Shown: piece by piece, positions 24,119 through 34,205 of the stretch
How positions within the stretch are numbered: the first letter of the stretch is position 1
How the letters are laid out: each line of letters starts with the position of its first letter
Assembly (NCBI RefSeq): GCF_000739575.1
Contig: NZ_BBJO01000003.1
Span: 62,001 to 126,000, forward strand
Direction: 5' to 3'
DNA: 64,000 nt
DNA from: Halobellus rufus
GTDB lineage: Archaea; Halobacteriota; Halobacteria; Halobacteriales; Haloferacaceae
Translations under genes and position numbers: made by a program
The notes under the pieces: generated by a model
Seen by the model: only the letters and a program-made list of their open reading frames with translations
What the model was told of the DNA's origin: nothing
Databases searched by the model: none

Positions 24119-24243
24119 GGACTACTACAGTATCTCGCTCACGCGACAGGCGAGTCGGACGATACAGGCACGGTTTACGACGGTTTGATCGGAGCGTCGC
24201 GTTCCCGATGGACGCGAACGACGGTATTTCCATTCGCTGCGGA

Positions 24244-25089
24244 TCAGCCGTTTTGATCTTCGGCCTCGAAGTCGACGTCCTGTTTCTCCCCTGCCAACGC
24301 AACGTGGCCGTAGTTGAGCAACCCGACGAAGACTCCCCCACCGACGATGTTGCCGGTCGTGGTCCAGAGAAGAAAGTGACCAAACTCCCCGAGAGCGACA
24401 CCTTGTCCCAGAAACATCGCCGAGAGGACCTCCGTCGTCCCGAGGATGCTGTGATGGAATGGTCCGAACCCGATTACGGCCGTGACGATCAGCACGAAGA
24501 GAATACGGCTGACAGTGTCTCGGCTGGCCGCGGAGAGCCACGTGACTAGCCCCATCAGCCAGCCGGCGATCACGCCACTCAGGAAGATCACCCACCACGG
24601 GTGCGGGAGCAGCGCGGAGGCCAACGTTCCGAACGCGTCCGCATCGAGAATTCCGAGTGCTGGCCCGAGAGAGGTGATCAAGCCAGCGAATAGCGCGCAC
24701 CCCACGAGGTTCGACGTGTACGTTACGCCCCACACACGACCGAGCCCTCTCAGCGAGGCTCGGCCGTCGAGTACCGGCAGAATCGCCATCGTCGAATGGG
24801 CGGTGAACAGTTCCGTCTGACCGATGACGACGAACAGGAACGCGATCGAGGAGACGCCCCCGAGAGTGAGCTGTTGAACGAGTATCGACTCGAAGCCGCC
24901 GGAGAACGTCAGGGCCATCCCCATTAGTAGCGCGCCGAAGCTCAGATTGAGTCCCGCAGAGAGTCCGGAGAGAAACACGCCTGCCGGGGGGCGGTTGATC
25001 TCCTTGAGCGCGTTTTCCATCTCGCGCTCCAAGATGTTTCGATACGAGAGTGAGGCACCAGAGGGCTCTGTATCAGGTCTCGAAGTCAT
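24244..25089 (-). CDS. Formate/nitrite transporter (FNT) family channel
   Basis: 281 residues with six membrane helices. Family signatures seen: P-P-A-G-V-F-L-S-G-L-S-A-G near helix 1, F-V-V-I-G-Q-T-E-L-F-T-A-H in the middle and G-F-G-P-F-H-H-S-I-L-G-T near helix 5. The form resembles the YfdC subgroup, whose substrate is unsettled. Formate, nitrite or another small monovalent anion is likely. Acidic cytosolic tail. Separated from secY by 126 bases, so probably its own unit. Confidence 0.88.
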   Translation of the reverse strand: MTSRPDTEPSGASLSYRNILEREMENALKEINRPPAGVFLSGLSAGLNLSFGALLMGMALTFSGGFESILVQQLTLGGVSSIAFLFVVIGQTELFTAHSTMAILPVLDGRASLRGLGRVWGVTYTSNLVGCALFAGLITSLGPALGILDADAFGTLASALLPHPWWVIFLSGVIAGWLMGLVTWLSAASRDTVSRILFVLIVTAVIGFGPFHHSILGTTEVLSAMFLGQGVALGEFGHFLLWTTTGNIVGGGVFVGLLNYGHVALAGEKQDVDFEAEDQNG

Positions 25090-25215
25090 ACACTGGAGAT
25101 AGTGCTACAACGGCGGGCATAGTAAACCGTTCACCGAATACGGTCTCTGTCCACAGAGCCGAGCAGTTCGGATCGTCGACAAAAGAGGATGTCCGTCGTT
25201 CGAGAACCGGCGCTT

Positions 25216-26685
25216 TCAGTTCCCGAACATCTGGCGCATCATCGGGTGCATCTCCATCAGCTGCTCCTCTGCGATCTCCTCGTACAGCTTGTACGTGATA
25301 GAGACCGTAAGCAGCAGCCCCGTTCCGGAGACGCCGCCGATGGTGCCGAGCATGTTCGCACCCACAGCGAGAAGGCCGACGAGCGCGCCGCCGATGACGG
25401 TCACCTGCGGGATGTAGCGCTCCATCACCTTCTCGATCACCTGCGGGTTCCGGCGGAAGCCGGGGATCTGCATCCCCGAGTTCTGGATCTGCCGGGCCGT
25501 CGCTTCGGGGCCCATCCCCGTCGTCTCGACCCAGAAGATCGCGAAGATCGCGCCGCCGATGATCATGAACGTCAGGTCGATCGCGACGCGGACGGCGATC
25601 GCGGCCGGCTCCTGGGAGGTGAACCCGAGGAACCACATCCAGTCCTGCCGTGACTGAATCGGCGCGACGTACCAGAACAGGCCGCCGGTGACCTGCCCTT
25701 GGCTGTACTGTCCGAGCCACGCCGGCATCCCCGCCCACCAGTTGTTCAGGATCTGCCCGAGGAACTGGAGGTTCGCCTGCAGCGCGCGAACGAGGATCAT
25801 CGGCAGGACACTCGCGTAGATGAGCTTCACGGGGAAGCGACCGCGAGCGCCCTTCACGTTGGCGTGCGACAGCGGGATCTCGACGCGGACGCTCTCGGCG
25901 TAGACGACGATCGCGAAGATGAGGACCGTCGTGATGAGCGCGAGGATCTGCCCCTGTCCGAGGAACAGATCCGAGAGCCCACCGGGCGTCAGCGGCGAGC
26001 CGATCTCGACCGCGCCGGTGATGATGCCGATCCACGTCGGGAAGAAGCCGCTCTGTCCGCCGAGGGCCTGCCAGCTGAAGAGGCCGGCGACGAGCTGCTG
26101 GCTCACGCCGGCGATGATGAACAGACCGACACCGGAGCCGACGCCCCACTTGCTGACGATCTCGTCCATGAACAGGATGAGGACGCCGCCGACGAAGATC
26201 TGCGCGAAGATGATCCCGCGGACGCCCCCGAGACCGACGCCGAGCGACTGCCCGAGCGCCTCGCTCGGCGGCAGGAAGTTGCCGGCGAACACCATCGGCA
26301 GCCCCGTCAGGCAGATCATCACGACCACCAGAAGCTTCTGGAGGCCCTGATAGAGGATCTGATCGCGGGGGTCGTTGGTGTCCAAACCGAGCAGGTCCGC
26401 ACCGCCGAGCAACTGTAGCACGATGCTCGCCGTGACGATCGGACCGATACCGAGCTGCATGATCGATCCCTGTCCGCCGGCGAGGATGCTACGGAACTGC
26501 CCGTAGAAGTCGCTGCCCGCGCCGCCGGTCTGCAGCCCGAACAGCGGGACGTTCGTCAGGAAGAAATACAGCACGAGGATCCCGGCAGTCCAACCGAGCT
26601 TCCGGCGGAACGGGACGTGTCCCTCCGGACGCGCGACTGACGGCATCCGCGTCAGCACCGGTTCGGCGGCCTCCTTCCATCCCAT
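25216..26685 (-). CDS. secY: Preprotein translocase subunit SecY
   Basis: Pore-forming subunit of the Sec translocon. 489 residues, ten membrane helices, starting MGWKEAAEPVLTRMPSV, with the archaeal plug region after helix 1 (L-F-G-L-Q-T-G-G) and the cytosolic loop before helix 8 (S-H-A-N-V-K-G-A-R-G-R-F-P-V). It is the last gene of the long ribosomal operon, three bases after rpl15, as in most archaea and bacteria. The next gene is an FNT channel, not adk. Confidence 0.97.
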   Translation of the reverse strand: MGWKEAAEPVLTRMPSVARPEGHVPFRRKLGWTAGILVLYFFLTNVPLFGLQTGGAGSDFYGQFRSILAGGQGSIMQLGIGPIVTASIVLQLLGGADLLGLDTNDPRDQILYQGLQKLLVVVMICLTGLPMVFAGNFLPPSEALGQSLGVGLGGVRGIIFAQIFVGGVLILFMDEIVSKWGVGSGVGLFIIAGVSQQLVAGLFSWQALGGQSGFFPTWIGIITGAVEIGSPLTPGGLSDLFLGQGQILALITTVLIFAIVVYAESVRVEIPLSHANVKGARGRFPVKLIYASVLPMILVRALQANLQFLGQILNNWWAGMPAWLGQYSQGQVTGGLFWYVAPIQSRQDWMWFLGFTSQEPAAIAVRVAIDLTFMIIGGAIFAIFWVETTGMGPEATARQIQNSGMQIPGFRRNPQVIEKVMERYIPQVTVIGGALVGLLAVGANMLGTIGGVSGTGLLLTVSITYKLYEEIAEEQLMEMHPMMRQMFGN

Positions 26686-26688
26686 AGG

Positions 26689-27192
26689 TTACTCCTCTGT
26701 GTCTTCGTCGTCGGCGTCGTCTGCTTCTTCTTCCTCGGCGGCGAGCTCCTCGCCGCGCTCGGTGAGCTCGACGCTGCCACCGGCCGCCTCGATGAGTTCG
26801 GCGGCGTCCGCGGAGAAGGCGTCGGCGACGACGTGCAGTTCCTGTCGGACCTGCCCGCCGCCGAGCACCTTCACGGCGTCGACGCTCTCGGCGTCGTCCG
26901 CGACGTCGCGCGCGTCGATGTGGTAGGCGTCGCCGTCGGCCTCCGCGAGCCCGTCGTCAACCAGCAGCGCCGCGTCCTCGTCCAGCGTCTGGACGTTGAC
27001 CTCGGCGACCGTCAGCTGCGAATCCTCGGGGCGCTTGAAGCCGTGTTTGCCGATCGGCTCGTAGTTGTGGAACTCGTGTTTGTCGCGGCCCGCTCGACCG
27101 CGGCCGCCGCGGTGACCGGCACCGCGCCGGTTCTTGTGCGTGCCGCCGCCGTGCGTCCGGGAGCCGCGCTGGCGTCGCTTCTTCGACGTCAT
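26689..27192 (-). CDS. rpl15: Ribosomal protein uL15
   Basis: Large-subunit protein, 167 residues. N-terminal basic R-G-S-R-T-H-G-G-G-T-H-K-N-R-R-G-A-G-H-R-G-G segment contacts rRNA. G-F-K-R-P then begins the globular part. The C-terminal 20 residues are almost all Glu and Asp, a haloarchaeal acidic tail. Its start overlaps rpl30 by four bases; secY follows three bases later. Confidence 0.96.
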   Translation of the reverse strand: MTSKKRRQRGSRTHGGGTHKNRRGAGHRGGRGRAGRDKHEFHNYEPIGKHGFKRPEDSQLTVAEVNVQTLDEDAALLVDDGLAEADGDAYHIDARDVADDAESVDAVKVLGGGQVRQELHVVADAFSADAAELIEAAGGSVELTERGEELAAEEEEADDADDEDTEE

Positions 27193-27653
27193 CGCATTGC
27201 CTCCAGGAGTTCGTCGATCTGCTCGGTGTTGTGCTTACCGATCTGTCCACCCTCGGTCGTCGGGTGCTTCTGACCGCGGTGGCCGCCTCGCGGCGGGTGC
27301 AGTCGAAGCGCCGGGGAGAGACCCTGCTCTCGCAGCGTCGTCTCCTCGTCGACGAGCGCTTCCGCGAGCGCACCGAAGTCGTCGTAGTCGGTGTGCTCGG
27401 CGAGCCACTCCTCGTCGACGTCGGCGTCGCCCTCCTCGGGCTCCGCGCGCGTTCGCAGGACGGTCTCGACGGCGTCGGCGCTCGGTTCCCCGTGCGCGAC
27501 GAAGTCGTTGACCTTCGTGATCATCCCGCGGTACGTCTCCGTCTCCGGGACGAACGCGCAGTGGTTCACGTGGTGGATGTTGAGCATCTTGAGCGTGTCG
27601 TGGACGGCCGAGCTCATATTGACGTCGCCGCGAAGCTGAACGACCGCCTGCAT
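27189..27653 (-). CDS. rpl30: Ribosomal protein uL30
   Basis: 154 residues, starting [14 protein letters not shown]. The uL30 ferredoxin-like core (I-H-H-V-N-H-C-A-F-V-P, then Y-R-G-M-I-T-K-V-N-D-F-V) is followed by the archaeal C-terminal extension with L-H-P-P-R-G-G-H-R-G. Overlaps rps5 by one base and rpl15 by four, so translation is coupled through this part of the operon. Confidence 0.96.
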   Translation of the reverse strand: MQAVVQLRGDVNMSSAVHDTLKMLNIHHVNHCAFVPETETYRGMITKVNDFVAHGEPSADAVETVLRTRAEPEEGDADVDEEWLAEHTDYDDFGALAEALVDEETTLREQGLSPALRLHPPRGGHRGQKHPTTEGGQIGKHNTEQIDELLEAMR

Positions 27654-28306
27654 TATTCGCTCACCTCCTGCTCTCGCTGCTTGGCCGCGGCGCGCTGGGG
27701 CGTCCGCGACTGCGAGGCGTTACGCAGGGCGTTGTACGTCGCCTTCGCGAGGTTGACCGTCGTCCGCGTGTTCCCGTTCGAGCGGGTCCAGGCGTCCTGG
27801 ACGCCCGCCAGTTCGAGGATGTTGCGGACGGTCGGGGCGGCCGCGAGGCCGAGCCCCTGCGGTGCGGGCATAACCTCGACGGTCACCGAGCCGGCCTTCC
27901 CCTCGGCCTTGCGGGTGAGGGAGTTGAGTCCGCCTGCGGAGTCCTCCCACGAACCCGAGCCGCGGTCGACCGAGATGATGTTGAGCTTCGCGACGTCGAT
28001 GGCCTTCTGGATCGCGGAGCCGACTTGGTCGTCCCGCGCCTCGGCGTAGCCGAGGAAGCCGTCGCGGTTACCGATCGCGACGACGCAGCGGAACTTGACC
28101 CGGCGGCCCGAGTCGGTCATCCGCTGCACCATGTTGATGTCGAGCACCTCGTCGTCCAGCCCCGGCAGGAGCTGATCGACGAGTTCCGGCTCCTTCAGGG
28201 GCAGGCCCGTGTCGAGGGCCTGCTCCATCGAGGTGACGTCGCCGTCCTGTACCATTCGGCCGAGCCGCGTGCGCGGCGTCCAGCCGTTGTCGTTGCGTTG
28301 GCTCAT
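27653..28306 (-). CDS. rps5: Ribosomal protein uS5
   Basis: 217 residues, small subunit, decoding fidelity and mRNA entry. The double-stranded-RNA-binding-like motif [17 protein letters not shown] is in the N-terminal half, and [15 protein letters not shown] in the C-terminal half. Archaeal length. Overlaps rpl18 by four bases and rpl30 by one. Confidence 0.97.
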   Translation of the reverse strand: MSQRNDNGWTPRTRLGRMVQDGDVTSMEQALDTGLPLKEPELVDQLLPGLDDEVLDINMVQRMTDSGRRVKFRCVVAIGNRDGFLGYAEARDDQVGSAIQKAIDVAKLNIISVDRGSGSWEDSAGGLNSLTRKAEGKAGSVTVEVMPAPQGLGLAAAPTVRNILELAGVQDAWTRSNGNTRTTVNLAKATYNALRNASQSRTPQRAAAKQREQEVSE

Positions 28307-28857
28307 GCGTCCTCCTGTAGTCGTTCGAGCACGTCGTCGAAGTGCTCAGGGAGCTTCGTGGCGTCGAAATCGCCGCTGTAGAGCGGCTCGTCGAGCTGCT
28401 CTGCGTACTCGGCGATGTGCTCGCCGCGGTTACGCGACCAGTCCGCGAGCACCGACTCGTTGTGCGGGATCTCGAGGCCAGCGTCTATTGCTCCTTCCTG
28501 CACCGCGAACACCTTGTTACCGGGCGTCGCGGTGTTCAGTCCGATGTCGAGGACGGCCTCTTCGAGACCGGCCTCGACGGCTCGCAGGCCCGCGAGGTAG
28601 CCCGTCAGGTACGCGCTCGGCAGGTTCCCAGTGGGAGCCTCCCAGCCGTACTCGGCGAGATCCTCGGAGCTTGCGGCCGCGTGCGTTTCGTCTCCGTTAG
28701 GTCCGGGGGTGATCAGCTGCGCCCTGACGTGCTTGTTGCTCGTGCGAGCAACGAGGCGGGGCTTGCCCGATTTCAGCAGGCGCAACCTCTGGTGGTAGTC
28801 CGTCCGGACCTCGCGCCGACGTCGCATCGGCACTTTGTAGCGTGGTCCTGTTGCCAT
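28303..28857 (-). CDS. rpl18: Ribosomal protein uL18
   Basis: 184 residues, 5S rRNA-binding protein. Starts [17 protein letters not shown]; the open frame runs 58 codons further upstream inside rpl19e but that part is not uL18. Conserved [16 protein letters not shown] and [12 protein letters not shown] are present. Start overlaps the rpl19e stop by one base (TAATG). Confidence 0.96.
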   Translation of the reverse strand: MATGPRYKVPMRRRREVRTDYHQRLRLLKSGKPRLVARTSNKHVRAQLITPGPNGDETHAAASSEDLAEYGWEAPTGNLPSAYLTGYLAGLRAVEAGLEEAVLDIGLNTATPGNKVFAVQEGAIDAGLEIPHNESVLADWSRNRGEHIAEYAEQLDEPLYSGDFDATKLPEHFDDVLERLQEDA

Positions 28858-29312
28858 TATTCTATCTCCACGTCGTAGTTGTTTCTCACGTATGCTTCGA
28901 GCCGTGCCACGTCGTCGAACTCGCCACCCGACGCCTTGTTGTACACTTCGCGGTACTGCGTCGAGTCGAGCGGGCCGTCGTCGCGCAGTTCCTTCAGGCG
29001 ACGACGCTGAGCGCGGATCCGGCTGACCCATTCTTCCTTCGAGTTCTTCCGGCCGCCGGATTTCCCTTTGCGGGAACCGGGGCCTTTGCGGTGGCCGTAG
29101 GCGCGCTTCTCGGCGCGCTCGCGGGCGCGACCCTTCGAGTTGCCCTTCGCGTCTTTCGCGCGAATGAGGCCCTGATCGACCAGGTCACGGATGTCCTCGC
29201 GGGTGATGGCCTCCGCGATCTCGGACTGTTCGTCGGGATCGAACCAGACGCGGCTCTTGCCGACGTCGAGGACGTCGGCCGCCATACGCTTCTGTGCTTT
29301 CAGATCCGTCAT
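28857..29312 (-). CDS. rpl19e: Ribosomal protein eL19
   Basis: 151 residues, archaeal/eukaryotic-type large-subunit protein. [12 protein letters not shown] at the N-terminus and the basic [13 protein letters not shown] segment in the middle are diagnostic. A C-terminal helix ends N-Y-D-V-E-I-E. Overlaps rpl32e by four bases. Confidence 0.96.
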   Translation of the reverse strand: MTDLKAQKRMAADVLDVGKSRVWFDPDEQSEIAEAITREDIRDLVDQGLIRAKDAKGNSKGRARERAEKRAYGHRKGPGSRKGKSGGRKNSKEEWVSRIRAQRRRLKELRDDGPLDSTQYREVYNKASGGEFDDVARLEAYVRNNYDVEIE

Positions 29313-30013
29313 TCTTCGACCTCCACTTCGACGTAGGTCGGGTTGAGGACGCGGATCTCGCGGTCCTCAGCCACTTCCTCGATGCGCTCGCGCTTGCGAG
29401 CGCCGACTTTCGAGGCGATGCGAACGGCCTGCGTGTCGCCGTCGACGCCTTCGAGGTCGTCCACGTTGTGCACGCGGACCTCCTCGAAGCCGGAGGGGTG
29501 CAGGCCGCGGGCGGCCTTCGGCGAGCGGAAGCCCGCCTCGACCATGTCGCCCTTGCCCTTGATGCCGCGGCGCTGCTTCGAGAGGTTGCCGCGAGGCTTG
29601 CGCCAGGATTCGGGCACGCGCTTTTTCGCGTGGTACTTCTGCCGACGGAACGCCGGCTTGCCCTCGCGGTGCTTCTGGCCGAGCGCACGCGCCGTCTCGT
29701 CGTCGAGTTCGGGCGTCTTGTCGGCGTGGCCGCGGGGACGAAGCTCCGTTTCGACGTCCTCGTCCGCTTGCTCTTCGTCTTCGGTCTCCTCTTCGACTTC
29801 GGCCTCGGTCTCCTCTGAGACCTCGAGTCCGCCGACGTCGGCCTTGATACGGGCCGCGAGGGCGTTGCCGATGCCGTCGACCTCGGCGAGCTCCGACTGG
29901 CTGGCGGCCTTGACGTCGTCGACCGACTCGTAGCCCGCCTCGCGGAGCGCGTCGGCCTTCGAGGGACCGACACCGCTGATGTCTTCGAGTGTTTCGATAT
30001 CGTCTTCGGCCAT
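29309..30013 (-). CDS. rpl32e: Ribosomal protein eL32 with N-terminal helix-hairpin-helix extension
   Basis: 234 residues from ATG 30013 ([10 protein letters not shown]); a start three codons upstream is also open. Residues 1-60 form a helix-hairpin-helix domain ([14 protein letters not shown] and [11 protein letters not shown]), then an acidic linker (about 65-95). The eL32 core follows, with [12 protein letters not shown] and G-R-K-P-like W-R-K-P-R-G. The extension is known in haloarchaeal eL32. One base separates it from rpl6. Confidence 0.95.
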   Translation of the reverse strand: MAEDDIETLEDISGVGPSKADALREAGYESVDDVKAASQSELAEVDGIGNALAARIKADVGGLEVSEETEAEVEEETEDEEQADEDVETELRPRGHADKTPELDDETARALGQKHREGKPAFRRQKYHAKKRVPESWRKPRGNLSKQRRGIKGKGDMVEAGFRSPKAARGLHPSGFEEVRVHNVDDLEGVDGDTQAVRIASKVGARKRERIEEVAEDREIRVLNPTYVEVEVEE

Positions 30014-30014
30014 C

Positions 30015-30551
30015 TCAGGCACCTCCAGTCTGCGGCTTCTGCGTGATGTAGACGCCGTCTTGGAAGACGCGCGTGTCCTTGTCCGTCACGCGAGTGAGCT
30101 GTTCGATGTCGGCGGCGGTCTGCCCGACGTCCTCTTTCGAGGGGCCCGTCAGGGTGACCGATTCGCCGTCGATCTGTACCTCCGTGTCTCCGCGGATCGG
30201 CGTCCGTCGCGAGGACTTCTCTCCGAGGAAGTTCGTGATGACGACTTCGTCGCCCTCGACGTCGACCTGCATCGGGAAGTGAGCGTAGTAGACTTCCATC
30301 TCGTACGTCCAGCCTTCGGTGACCCCGTGGATCATGTTCGACACGTGGCTCTCGAAGGTCCCGACGGTCGCGTTCGTCTTGGCGTCCTCCTCGTCGGAGG
30401 CGATGACGACGGCGTCGTCCTCGACGCTGACGCTGACGGAGGGGAACCACAGCGTCCGCGTGACGCTGCCGTTCGGCCCTTCGACGGTCAGATCGAGGTT
30501 GGAAACCTCGGCAGAGACCTCGTCCGGAATCTCGATTTCTACTCTGGTCAT
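30015..30551 (-). CDS. rpl6: Ribosomal protein uL6
   Basis: 178 residues from [12 protein letters not shown]; the longer frame (30584) reads into rps8. Two alpha/beta repeats, with Y-A-H-F-P-M-Q-V and F-L-G-E-K-S-S-R-R in the second, which touches the sarcin-ricin region. Four bases after rps8. Confidence 0.96.
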   Translation of the reverse strand: MTRVEIEIPDEVSAEVSNLDLTVEGPNGSVTRTLWFPSVSVSVEDDAVVIASDEEDAKTNATVGTFESHVSNMIHGVTEGWTYEMEVYYAHFPMQVDVEGDEVVITNFLGEKSSRRTPIRGDTEVQIDGESVTLTGPSKEDVGQTAADIEQLTRVTDKDTRVFQDGVYITQKPQTGGA

Positions 30552-30555
30552 TGTC

Positions 30556-30948
30556 TCAGTACACGTAGGCGATGATTTGGCCACCGATGCCCTGTTCGCG
30601 GGCCTCGTAGTGGCTCATGACGCCGTGGCTCGTCGTGACGATGAGCGTCCCGTAGTCACGGGCGGGGAGGTATCGCTTCTCCCACTTCTCGAAGTCGTCC
30701 GCGCCCGCGGAGTAGCGGGGCTTGACTGCGCCACATTCGTTGATAGCGCCGCTCAGTTCGACCTCGAAACGTCCGGCTTTGCCGTCGTCGACGAACTCGA
30801 AGCCGTCGACGTACCCGCGGTCGTAGAAGACCTCGAGGACGGAGCCGATGACGTTGGAGGCGGGCTGTATCTCGTGGGACAGGTGCCCGACGCTCTCGGC
30901 GTTGTTCACGCCTGCGAGCGCGTTGGCGAGTGGATCATTTCCTGCCAT
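30556..30948 (-). CDS. rps8: Ribosomal protein uS8
   Basis: 130 residues starting [18 protein letters not shown]. The C-terminal S-Y-stage signature is seen as [16 protein letters not shown], which contacts helix 21 of 16S rRNA. The archaeal end G-G-Q-I-I-A-Y-V-Y is intact. The frame upstream to 31008 belongs to rps14 sequence. Confidence 0.97.
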   Translation of the reverse strand: MAGNDPLANALAGVNNAESVGHLSHEIQPASNVIGSVLEVFYDRGYVDGFEFVDDGKAGRFEVELSGAINECGAVKPRYSAGADDFEKWEKRYLPARDYGTLIVTTSHGVMSHYEAREQGIGGQIIAYVY

Positions 30949-30950
30949 AG

Positions 30951-31127
30951 TTATCGGTACTTCTTGAATCCCATCTCGCGGGCGACCTCGCGGAAGCACT
31001 GTCGGCACAGGTAGATCTCGTACTTACCGACGAGTCCCTGGTTGCGACCGCAACGCCGGCACTCGTGGCTCTGACCCGTGCGACGGCTCGCGTGCTCGCC
31101 CGTCTGTTCTGTCTCTGATTCACTCAT
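30951..31127 (-). CDS. rps14: Ribosomal protein uS14, zinc-binding form
   Basis: 58 residues. The zinc site C-x2-C ... C-x2-C is seen as E-C-R-R-C-G-R and L-C-R-Q-C-F, and the protein ends G-F-K-K-Y-R as archaeal uS14 does. The first 15 residues are acidic. ATG overlaps the rpl5 stop by four bases. It shares its frame with a longer open frame inside rpl5, which is not real. Confidence 0.96.
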   Translation of the reverse strand: MSESETEQTGEHASRRTGQSHECRRCGRNQGLVGKYEIYLCRQCFREVAREMGFKKYR

Positions 31128-31642
31128 TCTGTGACCTCCACGTCGAAGGCGTCTTCGACGAAGACGATCGCGTCCTCGGGAGTCAGCCGATGCCGGTTCG
31201 GAATCGACTGCGAGGCCTTGTCGCGCTTCTTCACTCGGTAACCGGGGCGGACGAGGTTGACCGTCACGTCCAGCCCGTAGATCCCGATCTGCGGGTCGTA
31301 CTCCTGCGAGGGGAACGCCGTGTGTTCCTCGACGCCGAAGCTGAAGTTGCCCGTGTCGTCGAACTGCCGCTCGGAGAGGTCCGTGATCGGCAGCGCCTTC
31401 TCCAGGAAGGCTTCGGCGGCCTCGCCGCGAAGGGTGACCTTCGCGCCGACGGGATCGCCGACGCGCGAGCCGAACTGCGTCGCCGCGCGGGTGGCCGTCG
31501 TGCGGACGGCCTCCTGCCCGGCGATCTCCTCGAGGATCTCCTCGGCGTTCGCGAGCTCGCGACCGCCCTCGCCGACGCCCATGTGGACGACGACCTTCTC
31601 GACGCGCGGCTGGCGCATCGAGTGGAACTCGGCTTCGCTCAT
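31124..31642 (-). CDS. rpl5: Ribosomal protein uL5
   Basis: 172 residues, binds 5S rRNA and the P-site tRNA. Conserved [17 protein letters not shown] and [12 protein letters not shown]. Ends D-A-F-D-V-E-V-T-E. Overlaps rps4e and rps14 by four bases each. Confidence 0.97.
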   Translation of the reverse strand: MSEAEFHSMRQPRVEKVVVHMGVGEGGRELANAEEILEEIAGQEAVRTTATRAATQFGSRVGDPVGAKVTLRGEAAEAFLEKALPITDLSERQFDDTGNFSFGVEEHTAFPSQEYDPQIGIYGLDVTVNLVRPGYRVKKRDKASQSIPNRHRLTPEDAIVFVEDAFDVEVTE

Positions 31643-32400
31643 TCGTCGTCACCTCCGTCGTCGGACGCCTCGTCGGCGTCCGCGTCGGCCTCGTCGGCCG
31701 CATCGTCGTCGCCGACGAACTTCTCGTCGATCACGACGACGTACGCTTCGATCGTCTCGAAGCTGCCGTCGTCGGTGTCGACGGAGACGGTGTTGTCGCC
31801 GCTGCCGGCCGTCACGGTGATCTCGTCGATCGTGCCGATCTCGCCGGAGTGGGATCCGTCGACCGCGGTGACGAGCGCGCCCTCCTCGTAGGGGAAGTGC
31901 GCGACGATCTCCTTCGTCTCGTTGTCGACGACGAGGGAGTCCTTGGTGCTGTAGTCGCTTCCGTCCTCGACGCGAACGTTCGCGCCGTCGTGGAGCGTCA
32001 GCTGCGTGTCGCCGCCGCTGACGTCCTGTTTGCGGACGATCTTACCGAGTCGGCTGTCGGCGGCGTCGCCGTCGATCGGCGTCAGCGCCAGCCGGCCGCC
32101 CTCCTCGGGGAAGACGCGGTAGTACTCTTCGCGCTCGGTGAACGCGAGGATGTCGAACATCCCCACCGGGCGCTGCTCGTCGGAGACGGCGTCGCCGTTG
32201 ACGAGGACCGAGCCCTCGTTCAGCGCGTAGCGCGCCTCCTTCTTCGAGTCGACGTAGCCGAGCACGTCCCGCAGGAGCACGAGCAGGGGAACCCCCGCCT
32301 CTCCGTGCGGACCCGCGCCGGCCTTCACCGTGAACGTCTCCGTCTTCCGCTCGACGGGCCAGGCGTTCGGTGCCGAAAGTCGCTTCTGGTGTCGGGTCAT
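31639..32400 (-). CDS. rps4e: Ribosomal protein eS4
   Basis: 253 residues. Starts [19 protein letters not shown], the eS4 hallmark. An S4-type RNA-binding module follows (residues 40-85, [11 protein letters not shown]), then the central domain and a KOW-like segment (G-E-I-G-T-I-D-E-I). The last 25 residues are a pure Asp/Glu/Ala tail. Overlaps rpl24 by four bases. Confidence 0.96.
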   Translation of the reverse strand: MTRHQKRLSAPNAWPVERKTETFTVKAGAGPHGEAGVPLLVLLRDVLGYVDSKKEARYALNEGSVLVNGDAVSDEQRPVGMFDILAFTEREEYYRVFPEEGGRLALTPIDGDAADSRLGKIVRKQDVSGGDTQLTLHDGANVRVEDGSDYSTKDSLVVDNETKEIVAHFPYEEGALVTAVDGSHSGEIGTIDEITVTAGSGDNTVSVDTDDGSFETIEAYVVVIDEKFVGDDDAADEADADADEASDDGGDDE

Positions 32401-32759
32401 TCTTCGTCCTCCGTCGCTTGCAGTCGCGCCTCGCGGCGGTCGTCTTCGAGGTCCAGTGCCGTCACGCGGAGGTTCGAGGCGTCGAGCGGGCGAGGCACTT
32501 CCTCGCCGTCGGCCTTCTCGACCGTCACGTCTTCGACGAAGACGACGGTGTCGGTGAGGTCCACCTCGACGACCTCGGCTTCCGTGCCGGCGTGGTCGCC
32601 GCGGAGCACCTCGACGGTGTCGCCCGCGTTGACGCGAACGTTCCGCTGTCCGTACTCCTCGCGGAGCTCCTCGGACAGCGTCGCGCGGACCTGGCTCTGC
32701 CGCTCGTGCAGCGGCGCGTTCTGCGTCCGTGTTCGCTGTTTGCGTGGTTGTTTCGTCAT
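32397..32759 (-). CDS. rpl24: Ribosomal protein uL24
   Basis: 120 residues, assembly-initiating large-subunit protein with a KOW motif ([20 protein letters not shown]). N-terminal [11 protein letters not shown] is basic and typical of archaeal uL24, and the C-terminal tail is acidic. Four bases after rpl14. Confidence 0.96.
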   Translation of the reverse strand: MTKQPRKQRTRTQNAPLHERQSQVRATLSEELREEYGQRNVRVNAGDTVEVLRGDHAGTEAEVVEVDLTDTVVFVEDVTVEKADGEEVPRPLDASNLRVTALDLEDDRREARLQATEDEE

Positions 32760-32763
32760 AGCT

Positions 32764-33162
32764 CTATACGATCATCGTCGCCGTCGAGGCGATGCTCCCG
32801 AAGCGCTCGGCCACTTCGCGCGCGATGGGGCCCTTGATCTCGGTCCCGCGAGGCTCGTCCATCTCGTCGATGATGACGGCGGCGTTGTCCTCGAACTTCA
32901 CGCGCGTCCCGTCCGGCCGGCGGATCGGTTTCCGCTGGCGGACGATGACGGCCTGCAGCACCTGGCGGCGCATCTCCGGCGTCCCTTTCGTCACCGAGAC
33001 GGTGACCTGGTCGCCGATGCCCGCCTTGGGGTGTCGGTTCTTGGTTCCTGAGTAGCCCTTCACGCTGATGACCTTCAGCTCGCGCGCGCCGGTGTTGTCG
33101 GCGCACGTGATGAGCGAGCCTCGTTCGAGGCCTTTGGTGACGTCGGCTTTCAGCGCCTCCAT
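32764..33162 (-). CDS. rpl14: Ribosomal protein uL14
   Basis: 132 residues from [12 protein letters not shown]; a GTG one codon earlier is also in frame. Five-stranded barrel protein with [16 protein letters not shown] and the C-terminal [12 protein letters not shown]. Forms the intersubunit bridge with the small subunit. Its start overlaps the rps17 stop by one base. Confidence 0.97.
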   Translation of the reverse strand: MEALKADVTKGLERGSLITCADNTGARELKVISVKGYSGTKNRHPKAGIGDQVTVSVTKGTPEMRRQVLQAVIVRQRKPIRRPDGTRVKFEDNAAVIIDEMDEPRGTEIKGPIAREVAERFGSIASTATMIV

Positions 33163-33488
33163 CACTCCTCACCTCCGAGGGTCTCGACCACGACGTGAGC
33201 CTTGGTCTTCGACAGCGGTCGGGTCTCTGCGATGCGCACCGTGTCGCCTTCCTCGAGCTCGACGCACGGGGGTGCGTGAGCCGGAATGCGACTACGCCGC
33301 TTCATGTAGCGGTCGTACTTGGGAACGTGAACGTCGTATTCACGCTCCACGATGACGGTTTTCTCCATGTCGGTGGAGGCGACCGTGCCCTCGAGCGTCT
33401 GTCCGCGCACGGAAAGCGTTCCGTGGAACGGACAGTTCTCGTCGGAGCAGGCCTCCTCCGGTTCTTCTACGTTCAGTCCTATCGCCAT
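33162..33488 (-). CDS. rps17: Ribosomal protein uS17
   Basis: 108 residues, OB-fold protein of the small subunit. Archaeal N-terminus with C14 and C19-P-F-H, then [17 protein letters not shown] and [10 protein letters not shown]. The first ten bases overlap the 3' end of rnp1. Confidence 0.96.
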   Translation of the reverse strand: MAIGLNVEEPEEACSDENCPFHGTLSVRGQTLEGTVASTDMEKTVIVEREYDVHVPKYDRYMKRRSRIPAHAPPCVELEEGDTVRIAETRPLSKTKAHVVVETLGGEE

Positions 33489-33988
33489 AATGTGTCACCT
33501 GCCTTCTCGGTTCGCAAGGCGGGTCGTGAGAGCAGACGTGTGCCATCCACCGTAACGTAGGCCGCGCCCTCGCAATTCCCGGTTGAACGCCGAGAAGCTG
33601 CTGCGGAGTCCGCAGCGGGCCGACCAGACTGACCGGCATCGAATCCGCCGGCAGTATCCGATCGAAGTTTGGACGCGGTCCCCGACGCCTTCGCGGCGTC
33701 GGCGGCTTCATCTGTGCGTCCGGGTGTACCCTCCCGGGCGGGGAGCTCGAACTCGAACGTCGAGCCCTGCTTCGGCACCTGTTTCACCCGCGTGCGACGC
33801 GCGGTGTCGGCGTCGCCGGCCGCGACCGCGCGGTCGTCGCACTCGCTGACGTCGACGTGCAGCGTCCGCATCGTCTCGACGACGACGCGCCCGCAGATCC
33901 CGACGAGGTCGGGGTTGGGCGCGTCGACGACGGCCACGCGGAGGCCGTTGAGTTCGTGTCGCGTCAGCGTTTCGGGTGTCAGTGCCAT
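33479..33988 (-). CDS. rnp1: RNase P protein component 1 (Rpp29/POP4)
   Basis: Protein subunit of RNase P, which trims tRNA 5' leaders. 169 residues from [16 protein letters not shown]. The Sm-like core shows [17 protein letters not shown] and [12 protein letters not shown]. Residues 85-140 are an insertion of low complexity (A, S, G, R) not needed by the fold, then [13 protein letters not shown]. Its place between rpl29 and rps17 is the standard archaeal one, and it overlaps rps17 by ten bases. Confidence 0.93.
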   Translation of the reverse strand: MALTPETLTRHELNGLRVAVVDAPNPDLVGICGRVVVETMRTLHVDVSECDDRAVAAGDADTARRTRVKQVPKQGSTFEFELPAREGTPGRTDEAADAAKASGTASKLRSDTAGGFDAGQSGRPAADSAAASRRSTGNCEGAAYVTVDGTRLLSRPALRTEKAGDTLWR

Positions 33989-33995
33989 CGTCGGA

Positions 33996-34205
33996 TTACT
34001 CGTCGTTGTCGCCTTCTTCCGCTTGGATCGTCTTGATCCGCGCGATGGTTCGCTTGAGCTCGCCGACGCGGCCCGGGTTCTCCGGGGCCCCACCGGCGGC
34101 CTGCACGGCCTTCGTGTTCAGCAGCTCGGTCTCGAGCTCTTCGAGCTCGGCCTCGCGCTCTGCGGCCGTCATGTCGCGGATCTCTTCGGGGTAGAGGATC
34201 GCCAT
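33996..34205 (-). CDS. rpl29: Ribosomal protein uL29
   Basis: 69 residues, two-helix protein at the polypeptide exit tunnel. Starts [24 protein letters not shown] and T-I-A-R-I-K-T-I-Q are family-typical. Start overlaps the rps3 stop by one base (TAATG). Confidence 0.96.
   Translation of the reverse strand: MAILYPEEIRDMTAAEREAELEELETELLNTKAVQAAGGAPENPGRVGELKRTIARIKTIQAEEGDNDE

Noticed and set aside
30951-31703. 250-codon frame containing uS14
   Set aside because: Only the last 58 codons encode uS14; the rest is out-of-frame rpl5 sequence.
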